Assembly: GCF_016711335.1 (NCBI RefSeq)
Contig: NZ_JADJTF010000001.1
Span: 3,782,001 to 3,846,000, forward strand
Source of the DNA: Thiofilum sp.
GTDB lineage: Bacteria > Pseudomonadota > Gammaproteobacteria > Thiotrichales > Thiotrichaceae
Direction of reading: 5' to 3'
DNA length: 64,000 bases
This document shows positions 8,320 to 17,648 of the stretch, in pieces. The notes under the pieces were generated by a model. The model did not search any database. It was given only the letters and a program-made list of their open reading frames with translations, and was not told the origin of the DNA. The position numbers and the translations under genes are program-made. Numbering within the stretch: position 1 is the first letter of the stretch; each line of letters begins with the position of its first letter.

Positions 8320-9033
8320 TTAAGCCCTCAATACTACCCAACGCCCATCAATTAAACCCTCTACTGGAGCAAAACGCGTTTTGTAATTCATTTTAGGAGA
8401 GTCAGCAATCCAATAGCCCGGATAAACATAATCTAAGCCTAATTCTTTAGCCCAGTGAATTTGCCACAAAATACAAAAGGTTCCTAATCCGCGCTCTTTA
8501 GCCACCTCAGGATCATAAAAGGTATAAACCAGCGATAAGCCTTGCTGTAACCAATCCGTCGTCGCTACCGCTAATAGTGTACCTAAAGGATCGTACACCT
8601 CGATCATCACGGTGCGGGACCAATTGGCTTTTAAAAAATTAGCAAAATCAGCGGTATTATCATTATCCATCCCCCCCCCTGCATGACGTTGACCAATATA
8701 ACGCCGATACAAAGGCTCATACTCTGGTTTAAAACCTTCCGTATTAATATGTACGACTAAATCTTGATTTCGCTTCCAATTGCGTTTTTGACTACGGTCG
8801 GGACGAAAATAATTCACCGGAATACGTGTTGAAATACAATCACTACAATGCCGACAACAGGGGCGATAAACCTCATTTCCACTGCGGCGAAACCCTCGAT
8901 CTAATAAATGCCCATACTCCGCATTACTGATTAGCGAATGCGGATTCACCAATAAATTCATGGCTTGACGTTCAGGCAAATACGGACAAGGGTGTACTGC
9001 TGTAATGTATAGCTCTAAGGCACTATCCAACAT
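8320..9033 (-). CDS. bpt: Aspartate/glutamate leucyltransferase
   Basis: Cytoplasmic aminoacyl-tRNA-protein transferase that adds leucine to N-terminal Asp or Glu for N-end-rule degradation. At 237 residues it has the normal length. Family marks are CPYLPERQAMNLLVNP, GFRRSGNEVYRPCCRHCSDC with the N-terminal cysteines, and GLGTFCILWQIHWAKELGLDYVYPGYWI. It overlaps the end of the Fnr-like gene by 11 bases, so both probably share a transcript. A run of nine G lies in the coding strand (plus 8671-8679), encoding three glycines before MDND; such a tract can slip. Confidence 0.93.
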   Translation of the reverse strand: MLDSALELYITAVHPCPYLPERQAMNLLVNPHSLISNAEYGHLLDRGFRRSGNEVYRPCCRHCSDCISTRIPVNYFRPDRSQKRNWKRNQDLVVHINTEGFKPEYEPLYRRYIGQRHAGGGMDNDNTADFANFLKANWSRTVMIEVYDPLGTLLAVATTDWLQQGLSLVYTFYDPEVAKERGLGTFCILWQIHWAKELGLDYVYPGYWIADSPKMNYKTRFAPVEGLIDGRWVVLRA

Positions 9034-9757
9034 TTAACACTTCGCTTACGCTGACATTACACACGTTGGCACAGAGACGTTCAACATCGGGTAAACGAAT
9101 AAAACCGCCGCGTTCTTGGAATAAGCCTTGGCGCTTCCATTCAGACAGGGCACGACTCACCGTTTCCACCGTCATACCGAGCAGTTCACCGATTTCTACC
9201 CGCGACAAAGGCAAAGGAACCCAGCCCTCAATGCCCTTAGGTGCGGTTTCACACCAGCGTACTAAGAAAGCCCCTAAGCGCTCGCCTGTTTTTTTAGCGC
9301 CTAGCTCGACCAGCATATCTTCTGCTTTGGTTAGACTTTGAATCCAGCGTTGAGTGAGCACGCTATCGACTTCAGGATACTCTTGTTTGACAGCAATCAG
9401 CTCATTAATCGCAAAGCGACACACCTCTACTTTAGCCAGAGCCATAGCTGTATGTGCGTATTTACCTCCAACAATCCCCTCAAAACCAAATAAATCGCCC
9501 GCGTGCAACACACGCACAATATGAGTGCGACCATCAGGCAACATACTAAGAAGCTTTACAAATCCAGAACGAACTGTATAGGCATATTGGGCGCTATCCC
9601 CTTGGTAATAAAGCGTTTCTTGACCACCAAAAGTAATAACATGCGGATGAAACGTTTGCGCTATCTGCCCTAGGTGCTCGGCAGGTAGTCTAGCTAAGAC
9701 ACCCAAATGGCGAATTTGACAAGATTGGCAAGCATGGCCTCCCGACTGCTGTGACAT
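9023..9757 (-). CDS. Crp/Fnr-family regulator, Fnr-like DNA specificity
   Basis: A 244-residue transcription factor with an N-terminal cyclic-nucleotide-type sensor domain and a C-terminal winged helix. The recognition helix SRVEIGELLGMTVETVSRALSEW has the E--SR residues that in Fnr read TTGAT-N4-ATCAA. The sensor part has CQSC near residue 10 and a later cysteine in VEVCRF. However, the third N-terminal cysteine expected five residues after CxxC is a glycine, so a classical 4Fe-4S oxygen switch is doubtful. It lies directly after cydX, which suggests control of the bd oxidase. The ATG at 9757 has AGGAG nine bases upstream; that site is part of a leader hairpin (9761-9827). Confidence 0.85.
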   Translation of the reverse strand: MSQQSGGHACQSCQIRHLGVLARLPAEHLGQIAQTFHPHVITFGGQETLYYQGDSAQYAYTVRSGFVKLLSMLPDGRTHIVRVLHAGDLFGFEGIVGGKYAHTAMALAKVEVCRFAINELIAVKQEYPEVDSVLTQRWIQSLTKAEDMLVELGAKKTGERLGAFLVRWCETAPKGIEGWVPLPLSRVEIGELLGMTVETVSRALSEWKRQGLFQERGGFIRLPDVERLCANVCNVSVSEVLNVG

Positions 9758-9760
9758 GCA

Positions 9761-9827
9761 AATTTGCTCCTATTGTGGTCTGAGTAAAAAGGTAGTTTTC
9801 TTATCTTACACTATCTAGGAGCAAATT
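9761..9827 (-). promoter_or_regulatory. Leader hairpin that masks the ribosome binding site of the Fnr-like gene
   Basis: On the coding (minus) strand AATTTGCTCCTA (plus 9816-9827) is the exact complement of TAGGAGCAAATT (plus 9761-9772), a 12-bp stem around 43 bases. The 3' arm contains the AGGAG Shine-Dalgarno of the regulator gene. If transcribed, translation should be blocked until the stem is opened. Seen in sequence; the regulatory effect is inferred. Confidence 0.55.
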
Positions 9828-9871
9828 CGACATACGCCTGAGAGGCAGTAGTATTAAAGGTTTAACCTATG

Positions 9872-9973
9872 TCATTGATCATCATCAATACCATTTAACT
9901 CTAACCACATAGCATTAATAATGCCAAATGAGCAAGCGAGTAACACACCTAATATCCAAGCGAAATACCACAT
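9872..9973 (-). CDS. cydX: Cytochrome bd oxidase small subunit CydX
   Basis: A 33-residue single-helix membrane peptide, MWYFAWILGVLLACSFGII as its N-terminal part, nearly identical to E. coli CydX/YbgT at the start. It stabilises the CydAB heme site. It begins 14 bases after the cydB stop, with an AGGAGG ribosome binding site that overlaps the cydB stop codon. It ends in three Asp and one Gln. Confidence 0.95.
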   Translation of the reverse strand: MWYFAWILGVLLACSFGIINAMWLELNGIDDDQ

Positions 9974-9986
9974 AATTATCGCCTCC

Positions 9987-11129
9987 TTAATAAACCGAGT
10001 GATCATTTTTACGAATAAAGGCTACTGTAATCTTGCCCCACAGTGCACGGTAACACCAAAGGGTATAGATAATAATCAAGGGCACAAAAATCATGGCCGA
10101 CCAAAACATAATGGCTAGCGTTAAATGACTCGAAGCCGAATCCCAAATAGTTAAACTATGACTAGGATTTAAACTAGACGGCATAATGAAAGGAAACAGC
10201 GAAATCCCCGCTGTCACAATCACTCCGATTAAAGTCAACGCACTGTTTAAAAACGCCAACACCACATAATGCTTACTGGTAAAGTAATACGCCCCTAATG
10301 CACCTAATAAGCCCGCCACAGGCGCTAATAATGCCCACGGATAGGTTTGATAGTTCGTCAACCAAGCGCTAGTACCGACGGCTACCGTTTTATTTAGCGG
10401 ATTAGGTAAAGCATCAGTCGGTGGCATTTGAGTAATCACATAACCATCCATACCTAACCATACCCAAATACCCGCTAGTGCAAATAAAGCAAATACCGCT
10501 AGTGCTAAATATTGAGCTGCATAACGCGAACGCTCATACACACCGCCTTCGGTACGCAACATTAAATAAGTCGCCCCATGCAGGGTAAACATCGCAAGGC
10601 TTAATAAGCCCGCAATAATGGCAAAGGGATGAAATAAGCCAAAGAACGAGCCATGATTACTAGAGCGCATAAACTCATCAAACTCAAAGGGCACACCGAG
10701 GAGTAAATTACCAAACGCGACCCCAAACACAAAGGGTGGAACCACACCTGCAATCACTAAACCCCAATCCCATAGATTACGCCAACGGGTATCTTCAATC
10801 TTAGAGCGATAATCAAACCCTACCGGACGGAAAAATAAGGCAAACAGAGTTAATACCATCGCCAAATAAAAGAACGAAAACGACACACCAAAGGTAATCG
10901 GCCAAGCAGCAAAAATCGCCCCCGCCGCTAAAATCAACCACACCTGATTGCCATCCCAATGCGGTGCAATGGTATTAATCGCTACACGGCGCTCATCATC
11001 GGTATAGCCTACGTAGCGCAGAAGTGCTCCCACTCCCATATCAAAACCATCCGTGAGGGCAAAGCCAATAAAGAGCACGCCGACCAGTACCCACCAAATC
11101 ACCTTAAAGGTTTCATAATCAAATATCAT
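9987..11129 (-). CDS. cydB: Cytochrome bd ubiquinol oxidase subunit II
   Basis: Inner-membrane structural subunit of the bd-type quinol oxidase, 380 residues, with about nine helices. Signature parts are IGFALTDGFDMGVGALL, APHWDGNQVWLI and RSKIEDTRWRNLWDW. It is part of cydABX, with 11 bases between the cydA stop and the cydB start. It forms the quinol-oxidising, oxygen-reducing complex with CydA. Confidence 0.97.
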   Translation of the reverse strand: MIFDYETFKVIWWVLVGVLFIGFALTDGFDMGVGALLRYVGYTDDERRVAINTIAPHWDGNQVWLILAAGAIFAAWPITFGVSFSFFYLAMVLTLFALFFRPVGFDYRSKIEDTRWRNLWDWGLVIAGVVPPFVFGVAFGNLLLGVPFEFDEFMRSSNHGSFFGLFHPFAIIAGLLSLAMFTLHGATYLMLRTEGGVYERSRYAAQYLALAVFALFALAGIWVWLGMDGYVITQMPPTDALPNPLNKTVAVGTSAWLTNYQTYPWALLAPVAGLLGALGAYYFTSKHYVVLAFLNSALTLIGVIVTAGISLFPFIMPSSLNPSHSLTIWDSASSHLTLAIMFWSAMIFVPLIIIYTLWCYRALWGKITVAFIRKNDHSVY

Positions 11130-11140
11130 GGTCAGTACTC

Positions 11141-12742
11141 CTATACCTTATCGCGTTTGAGATCAGCCATTACCGCACCACTATGCCCCGCACCGTGGCT
11201 TTCAAAATGATAGCGTCCGGTATGTAGGCTACTTGGACCCATACGCGCAAACTTCACCATTAGGAACATTTCAATCACCAAGAGCACGGTATAGAACAGT
11301 ATGAAGCCCGTTAGACTAAATAAGATTTCACCATAGGTCAGATTAGAGGGGGCTAGTGCAGTAGGCAATACCTCACCAATCGCCCAAGGCTGACGTCCAA
11401 ACTCAGCCACAAACCATCCCATTTCTACCGCCACCCAAGGCGCGGGTAAGCTCAAAAAGACTAGCCACAATAGCCAGCGCTTCTGAAATACAGTACGTGT
11501 AGCGGTGAAGTAAAATGACAATGCAAAAATCATTAGCATCCATACACCCGCCGCCACCATGATTCTAAACGCCCAGAATAAGGGGGCCACTTGTGGCACG
11601 GTATCAAAAGCGGCGGCTTTAATTTGCTCTTCGGTGGCATCCACTACATTAGGGGTAAAGCGCTTAAGCAATAAGCCATAACCCAAGTCCGCTTTGACTT
11701 GTTCAAAAGCTTGCTTGTCGGCTTCTGTTGCTTCTTTACGCTTAAGCTTGAGGAATAAAGCATAAGCCTGCATACCCGTGCGAATGCGTTGCTCGTTTTG
11801 TGCCACTAACTCATTAATCCCTTTGACTTCCTCGGTTAGTGAGCGCGTCGCAATCAAACCTAATACATAAGGAATCTTCAGCTCATAACTATTTTCACGA
11901 TTTTCTTGGTCAGGGAAGGCAATCACATTAAAACCAGCGGGTGCATGATGCGTTTCCCATTCGGCTTCAATGGCGGCGAGTTTCATTTTTTGCACCTCAC
12001 CTGCTTCATAACCACTTTCATCCCCTAGTAAGATCACCGATAAAATCGCCGCCATCCCAAAACCTGAAGCAATAGCAAAGGAACGCTTAGCAAAACCAAT
12101 ATCGCGCCCTTTGAGTAAGTACCAAGCACTGATCGACAATACAAACATCGCCCCCGTCACATAACCTGCCGCAACGGTATGCACGAACTTGACTTGAGCC
12201 ACTGGATTAAACAGCACTTCGGCGAAATTAGTCATTTCCATACGCATGGTTTCATAACTAAACTCTGCGCCTACCGGATTTTGCATCCAGCCATTTGCAA
12301 TTAAGATCCACAGTGCTGAGAGATTAGTCCCTAAAGCCATCAGCCAAGTCACGGTTAAATGTTGCACTTTAGACAGGCGATCCCAACCAAAGAAGAAGAT
12401 ACCCACAAAGGTAGACTCAAGGAAAAATGCCATTAAGCCTTCAATAGCGAGGGGTGCGCCAAATACATCGCCCACATAATGCGAGTAGTAAGCCCAGTTA
12501 GTGCCGAATTGAAATTCCATGGTCAGACCGGTGGTGACGCCGAGTGCGAAGTTAATGCCAAATAACTTGCCCCAGAATTTCACCATGTCTTTGTAGATTT
12601 CCTTGCCCGTCATGACATAGACAGACTCCATAATGGCAAGGATAAAGGTCATCCCTAGAGTGAGGGGAACAAACAAAAAGTGATATAGCGCGGTGAGTGC
12701 GAATTGCAGCCGCGATATATCGACTATCTCTTCAGGTATCAT
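11141..12742 (-). CDS. cydA: Cytochrome bd ubiquinol oxidase subunit I
   Basis: Catalytic subunit carrying hemes b558, b595 and d; 533 residues. The N-terminal SRLQFALTALYHFLFVPLTLG includes His21, a heme ligand. GLTMEFQFGTNWAYYS is the conserved helix with the glutamate of the proton path. A long hydrophilic Q-loop (about residues 250-380, GYEAGEVQKMKLAAIEAEWE onward) marks the long-Q-loop, E. coli-like subfamily. High oxygen affinity is expected. The start has TAGGAGG just upstream. Confidence 0.97.
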   Translation of the reverse strand: MIPEEIVDISRLQFALTALYHFLFVPLTLGMTFILAIMESVYVMTGKEIYKDMVKFWGKLFGINFALGVTTGLTMEFQFGTNWAYYSHYVGDVFGAPLAIEGLMAFFLESTFVGIFFFGWDRLSKVQHLTVTWLMALGTNLSALWILIANGWMQNPVGAEFSYETMRMEMTNFAEVLFNPVAQVKFVHTVAAGYVTGAMFVLSISAWYLLKGRDIGFAKRSFAIASGFGMAAILSVILLGDESGYEAGEVQKMKLAAIEAEWETHHAPAGFNVIAFPDQENRENSYELKIPYVLGLIATRSLTEEVKGINELVAQNEQRIRTGMQAYALFLKLKRKEATEADKQAFEQVKADLGYGLLLKRFTPNVVDATEEQIKAAAFDTVPQVAPLFWAFRIMVAAGVWMLMIFALSFYFTATRTVFQKRWLLWLVFLSLPAPWVAVEMGWFVAEFGRQPWAIGEVLPTALAPSNLTYGEILFSLTGFILFYTVLLVIEMFLMVKFARMGPSSLHTGRYHFESHGAGHSGAVMADLKRDKV

Positions 12743-13112
12743 GCTTACAGCCTCCTAGTGACTTAGCCCCCTTGACCCCAAGGTATATTGTTTAGCTAAG
12801 TGGATAAATAGATAACTGGCTCTCACACAAGCAATTTATGTACCACAGAAATAAATCAAAAATAATCAATATTTTAATCAAAACATAACGATTATTTGCT
12901 AACGCGCTACTAGCGTTAGCCGTGTGTTTTTCCACAATGATCACTTCTGTTAAATTGCTTCTAGGGAGCATCCAGAAATGTATAAACTAGGCTAGGATGC
13001 ACTGAATGTACTTTGCGAAAAATCAAATTACCCCTAAAAATCTTGAGCAAAACCATAAGGAATAGAGGGTACTATTAATACCTATCTCTTTTAGTCTGGC
13101 TTTATCAAAAAA
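12743..13112 (-). promoter_or_regulatory. Upstream region of cydABX with three TTGATT half-sites
   Basis: No gene is seen in these 370 bases. On the coding strand three TTGATT hexamers occur in direct orientation (plus 12854-12859, 12864-12869, 12876-12881), spaced 10 and 12 bases, close to one helical turn, in an AT-rich block. They match one half of an Fnr/Crp-type box. A plausible regulator is the Fnr-like protein encoded downstream. The rest of the interval separates cydA from the end of cydC. Confidence 0.4.
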
Positions 13113-14762
13113 TTAGTCTAACTTTATTATTTTATTCACATTTTTGAGTCCATAGGGCTGATGAGTGATCAAAATGAGGCTTTGCTGGCGCTCCTTGATC
13201 CATGCTAATACTTGGTTCATCACTTGCTCAGCCGTATTACTATCCAGCCCCTCGGTAGGTTCATCTATAATCACAAAGCTCGCGGGTTTTAATAAAGCAC
13301 GCGCCAAGGTCAAGCGGCGTGCTTGCCCACCGGATAAACGCACGCCAGTTTCTCCTACCCATGTCTCATAGCCCTGAGGTTGGGCTTGGATAAAATCATG
13401 TAACAGCACACAGCGACACGCGGCCTCTAGTTCCGCATCGGTTGCATCCGGTTTGGCAAGACGTAAATTAGTGGCAATAGTTTGATCGAATAATTGCACC
13501 GTTTGCATAGCCACCGCGATGCGACTACGCACTGCTTCCGAATCAAACTGTTCAAGCGGAGTTTGGTTGAGGTAAATTTGTCCACCACTCATAGGGCGCA
13601 AACGTGTCAATAATTGCACTAAAGTACTCTTACCCACCCCGCTACGCCCGATTAGCGCCATACTCTCGCCTTGTTTTAAACTAAAGGACAGTGGTTGCAA
13701 GGCTATTTGGTTAGTATCGGGATAAGTAAAACTCAAGTCTTGCACCGTCAAATCAAACGCTTCCGGCAATACTTGCGGCTGTTCTGGTTCCTGAATCGGG
13801 AGTGGGCTATCGGCTAGACTAAAAATACGTTTCGCGGCGGCTATCGACTCGCCCAAACTTTGCACTGCTAAGGGGAGTGGTTGAATAATCTCCATACTGC
13901 CTAAAGCTAGTAAGGTAAATAAAGCTAGGTAAGCTGGCGGCACTTGCCCTTGATTCACTAAAGGAATGACCTGAATCAAGACTAAGACAATGGCTAAATA
14001 CCCTAAACTCATTAAAGCGGCTTGAATCAAAGTGCTCCAATAATTCACCTGACGCTGTTGGGTAATCAGTGCTTGGTTTAATGTTTGGAAACGCTCTAGA
14101 CGCTGCTCTAATGCACCATAAATAGCTAGTTCATCCCAAGCGTTTAAATCATCCACTAAATGACTACTTAACTCTGCTCGTGTTTGTACCGCTGCTTTGC
14201 CCACTTTAAAAGTGGCGTAATAACTCAAAGTGCTCAAACCCAAAGCAATCGCCAGTAATAAACTCACCTGCACCAAAGCCAAACGCCAATCAAACCACCA
14301 CCACACTAGAACTAATACCAACAAGGTTAAAAGCGCTACTACGCTCGGCACTAACAGACGCAAATAGACTTGATTTAAGACCTCAATATCAGCCCGAATC
14401 CGATTCAATACGTCGCCACTGTGATAACGTTCTAGACCTGCTGGGGCTAGCGGTTCAATTTTTTCATACAGCCATACCCGCAATTGCGCCAAAATCTTAA
14501 ACGTTGCATCGTGAGTGACTAAACGCTCGGCATAGCGCCCTGCGGTGCGGGTAATCGCCGCCCCACGAATTAAGGCAGCGGGCGTAAAATAATTCATACT
14601 CGCTTGTACTGCACCCGCTAACGCCATCGCGCTAATAAACCAACCCGAAATAGCCAAGAGTGCCAAATTCGCTAATGTGGTTATCCAAGCCAGCAAAATA
14701 CCTAATGCAATCCAGCCCCAATACGGACGCATTAACGCAAATAAACGTAATAACTCTTTCAC
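13113..14762 (-). CDS. cydC: Heterodimeric ABC exporter subunit CydC
   Basis: Half-transporter of CydDC, which exports cysteine/glutathione and is required for bd oxidase maturation. It has 549 residues. An N-terminal membrane domain of six helices (about 1-310) starts RLFALMRPYWGWIALGILLA. An ATPase domain follows with Walker A IGRSGVGKST, signature LSGGQARRLTLARAL and Walker B FVIIDEPTEGLD. Its ATG overlaps the cydD stop by 4 bases (ATGA), so the two are translationally coupled. Confidence 0.93.
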   Translation of the reverse strand: MKELLRLFALMRPYWGWIALGILLAWITTLANLALLAISGWFISAMALAGAVQASMNYFTPAALIRGAAITRTAGRYAERLVTHDATFKILAQLRVWLYEKIEPLAPAGLERYHSGDVLNRIRADIEVLNQVYLRLLVPSVVALLTLLVLVLVWWWFDWRLALVQVSLLLAIALGLSTLSYYATFKVGKAAVQTRAELSSHLVDDLNAWDELAIYGALEQRLERFQTLNQALITQQRQVNYWSTLIQAALMSLGYLAIVLVLIQVIPLVNQGQVPPAYLALFTLLALGSMEIIQPLPLAVQSLGESIAAAKRIFSLADSPLPIQEPEQPQVLPEAFDLTVQDLSFTYPDTNQIALQPLSFSLKQGESMALIGRSGVGKSTLVQLLTRLRPMSGGQIYLNQTPLEQFDSEAVRSRIAVAMQTVQLFDQTIATNLRLAKPDATDAELEAACRCVLLHDFIQAQPQGYETWVGETGVRLSGGQARRLTLARALLKPASFVIIDEPTEGLDSNTAEQVMNQVLAWIKERQQSLILITHQPYGLKNVNKIIKLD

Positions 14763-16513
14763 GACTGCACCTCCTCAAGCTGCTGGAGGAGTGATTGATA
14801 AGGAGGAGAATTCGCTAGTAAATAGTCATGGCTCCCTTGCGCGACTAATTCACCTTGGCTCAATACCCAAATCCAATCCATTTGTGCTAACACTGGCAAA
14901 CGATGCGTTACCATGATCAAAGTACGCTCACGTCCCACTTGATAGAGTACTTGTTGGACTAGACTTTCTGTCTCTGCATCCAAATGCGCAGTTGGCTCAT
15001 CAACTACCCAAATCGATGCGTTCTTAAAGAGCGCTCGCGCTAGAGCAATGCGTTGTACTTGTCCTCCTGATAAACGCACGCCCCCGTCACCGACTAAGGT
15101 GTTATAGCCCTGAGGCAGCGTTTGAATAAACTCATGCGCATAGGCTTGCTTTGCCGCCTGAATGACCTGATCAAGCTGGGATTCCCTAATACCGAGTGCA
15201 ATATTGTCTCGAATAGAGCCTGCGATCAGATGCGGGCGTTGTGGAATCCATGCAATCTGTTGCCACCAATCGATGCGTATTGCAGGCGTAAGCGCTGTCT
15301 CGTCTAATACAATTTGCCCAGCACTCGGTTGTTGCAAGCCTAGTATGAGTTGCAATACGGTACTTTTACCTGCACCACTCTCCCCCACAATGGCAATAGA
15401 CTGATTGAGTTTTAACGTCGCGGATAAATGTTTAAGCCCTATACGCTCGTCTGGGTATTGCATACTCACTTGCTTAAACTCAATAGTTTGAATAGCACTA
15501 GGTAGAGAAACAGTTTTAGCCACTGTTGTTGGACTATCAGATGACTCTAATAACTTAACAATACTATCTAATACCCCTAATGCTTCTAAACGTGCATGAT
15601 AATGCGTGCCTAACGAACGCAGCGGTAAATAAAACTCCGGCGCTAGCAATAACACAAAAAATCCAGCGAAAAAATCCATTTCTCCCCACATTAATCTAAA
15701 ACCAATGAATACCGCTATTAAGGCAATACTCACCGATGCTAAAAACTCTAAAGCCAATGAGGATAAAAATGCAATGCGCAATACCTTCATAGTACTAATA
15801 CGATAATAATCCGATAATTGTGCTAATGTTTGGGCTTCTTTTTTACTGGTATTAAATAGTTTCAGGGTAGTAATATTTTGCAGCACTTCTAATAAGTAAG
15901 CGCTTAGACGTGATAGTGTTTGCCATTGTTGTTGATTACGTTTTTCTGTCCCCTGGCCAATTAAAATCATAAATAGCGGAATTAAGGGCGCTGTCACGAG
16001 CATAATGAGTGCTGATAGCCAATCTAAACTCACTACCGTGATAAGAATAGCTAGTAGTAACCACGTTAAGCTGCTCATCGTAGGCAAATAGCGTGCGTAA
16101 TATCCGTCTAAAGCCTCTACTTTATCGGTTAGCGTATTGAGTATTTGCCCGCTTGCCTCATTCTTAATTCCCGCTCTGCCTAATACTTGAAGCTGAGTAT
16201 AGAGTTGCTCGCGTAGTTGTTGTTTAATACGCAAAGCCGCTTCAGTAGCGCTAAAATTAGCCAGCCACAAAAGTCCCAAACGTAAGGGCAGCAGGGCTAA
16301 TAATAGAGCCAAGTCTAGGGTCAGGGCACTGAGTAGCGCTTGTTTAAACAAGACTGCATCTACGATCCAAGCTAATAACCCCGCTTGGAGAATGAGTATT
16401 AAGCCCGCTATTCCATTGAACACTAAACTCAGGGTTAAAGGGTATTGCCCCATAGAGCGCCACTTTTTTAACCACAAAAGTTGAGTTGAGGCTTGAGTTT
16501 TGGTTGTACGCAT
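14759..16513 (-). CDS. cydD: Heterodimeric ABC exporter subunit CydD
   Basis: Partner of CydC, 584 residues. The membrane domain (about 1-330) is followed by an ATPase with Walker A VGESGAGKST, signature LSGGQVQRIALARAL and Walker B IWVVDEPTAHLD, then the switch His in MVTHRL. First gene of the cydDC operon. The cluster cydDC-cydABX-regulator-bpt runs in one direction, but 370 bases separate cydC from cydA, so two promoters are likely. Confidence 0.93.
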   Translation of the reverse strand: MRTTKTQASTQLLWLKKWRSMGQYPLTLSLVFNGIAGLILILQAGLLAWIVDAVLFKQALLSALTLDLALLLALLPLRLGLLWLANFSATEAALRIKQQLREQLYTQLQVLGRAGIKNEASGQILNTLTDKVEALDGYYARYLPTMSSLTWLLLAILITVVSLDWLSALIMLVTAPLIPLFMILIGQGTEKRNQQQWQTLSRLSAYLLEVLQNITTLKLFNTSKKEAQTLAQLSDYYRISTMKVLRIAFLSSLALEFLASVSIALIAVFIGFRLMWGEMDFFAGFFVLLLAPEFYLPLRSLGTHYHARLEALGVLDSIVKLLESSDSPTTVAKTVSLPSAIQTIEFKQVSMQYPDERIGLKHLSATLKLNQSIAIVGESGAGKSTVLQLILGLQQPSAGQIVLDETALTPAIRIDWWQQIAWIPQRPHLIAGSIRDNIALGIRESQLDQVIQAAKQAYAHEFIQTLPQGYNTLVGDGGVRLSGGQVQRIALARALFKNASIWVVDEPTAHLDAETESLVQQVLYQVGRERTLIMVTHRLPVLAQMDWIWVLSQGELVAQGSHDYLLANSPPYQSLLQQLEEVQS

Positions 16514-16650
16514 AGGTAAATCAGTCTATTGGGGTAGTAAATCTAGGGGTTAGGAACAAAACAAGCACTCTATAATCATCCCTGCCCCTGTATTAGAATC
16601 GAGTTATTCATCATCCTGTATGCCACAAAAAAGGCCACGGAGCTTATAAT

Positions 16651-17559
16651 ATGAAACGCTTATCTTTAGCCGCTTTACTTTGGATCTGTCTGTTGAGTGG
16701 GTTTGTCATTCCTACTGCCGCTGCTCATGCCCCTGCTACTTTAAGCGTTCAGTTTTATAAAGCCCATACCCCTGCTGAGGCACATATGCGTCAGCTGTTG
16801 TCTAAAATGGTTGAAATTCAAGACTTTGCCAAATTTGTTAATCAAGAATTCCGCCTACTCTACCCCATTCAAGTGCGCTTTGGTCATTTTGATGGCCCTT
16901 TATTTGACCTAAAAACCCATACGATTGATGTGCCCTATAATTTCATGGCAGAAATGATTTTACTCTTTAATAGTGCTCGTTATAGTCGTACTGGCTTATC
17001 CTCGACTCAAGCGGCTATGGATACCTTAATTTATGTGCTATTTCATGAGTTAGGGCATGCTTTTATTGATATGTATAAAGTCCCCTTATTTGCTAAAGAG
17101 GAAGATGTTGCCGATTATTTTGCTACTACTATTTTATTAGACTCTTTTTCAGGTGGTGCTGAAATTACTATTAGTACAGCCGATATGTTTGATATTGCCA
17201 GTCGTTTATATGGTAAAGCTAAAAGTGATAGCCATTGGGATGATCATAGTGTTGATATAGTGAGATCACAGCGTTTATTATGTCATGTGTATGGTAGTAA
17301 TCCCAAGCGCCATATTGCCCTATCCAAATATCATAAATTTCTGCAAAAACAAGATAAATACTGTACTCAACGCTATCAGCAACTATTAGCGACTTGGAGT
17401 ATACAATTAACGCCTTATTTAAAACCTAACTCTACTCGTTTAGCACGTACTATTATTATACCTGCAAAACCCAAACCTAAATCCCTAGTAAAAAAAACTA
17501 AAACCCGTGGCAAAGTAGCTTTTAAAGCCAGCTCCTCTCGCCATGCAAAACGGTATTAG
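16651..17559 (+). CDS. Secreted DUF4344-type putative zinc metallopeptidase
   Basis: A 302-residue protein with a signal peptide (MKRLSLAALLWICLLSGF..., cleavage likely after TAAAHA). The zinc site is YVLFHELGHAFIDMY, i.e. HExxH, and EEDVADYFATTILLD supplies a probable third ligand, as in DUF4344 proteins. The C-terminal 40 residues are very basic (many Lys and Arg). GGAG precedes the ATG. It acts in periplasm or outside; substrate unknown. Confidence 0.8.
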   Translation: MKRLSLAALLWICLLSGFVIPTAAAHAPATLSVQFYKAHTPAEAHMRQLLSKMVEIQDFAKFVNQEFRLLYPIQVRFGHFDGPLFDLKTHTIDVPYNFMAEMILLFNSARYSRTGLSSTQAAMDTLIYVLFHELGHAFIDMYKVPLFAKEEDVADYFATTILLDSFSGGAEITISTADMFDIASRLYGKAKSDSHWDDHSVDIVRSQRLLCHVYGSNPKRHIALSKYHKFLQKQDKYCTQRYQQLLATWSIQLTPYLKPNSTRLARTIIIPAKPKPKSLVKKTKTRGKVAFKASSSRHAKRY

Positions 17560-17648
17560 GGTATAGGGTATTAAGCTATGAATGAACAACAAACTAAGTA
17601 CTTGAGCCAAAAGAATCGTGCACTTCCTACGCAGACTCTGTGAATACG

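Noticed and set aside
9875..9888. Perfect Fnr consensus TTGAT-CATC-ATCAA near the Fnr-like gene
   Set aside because: It lies inside the last codons of cydX (Asp-Asp-Asp-Gln), over 100 bases from the regulator start; coding repetition of GATGAT explains it. It could still be real, but I do not call it a site.
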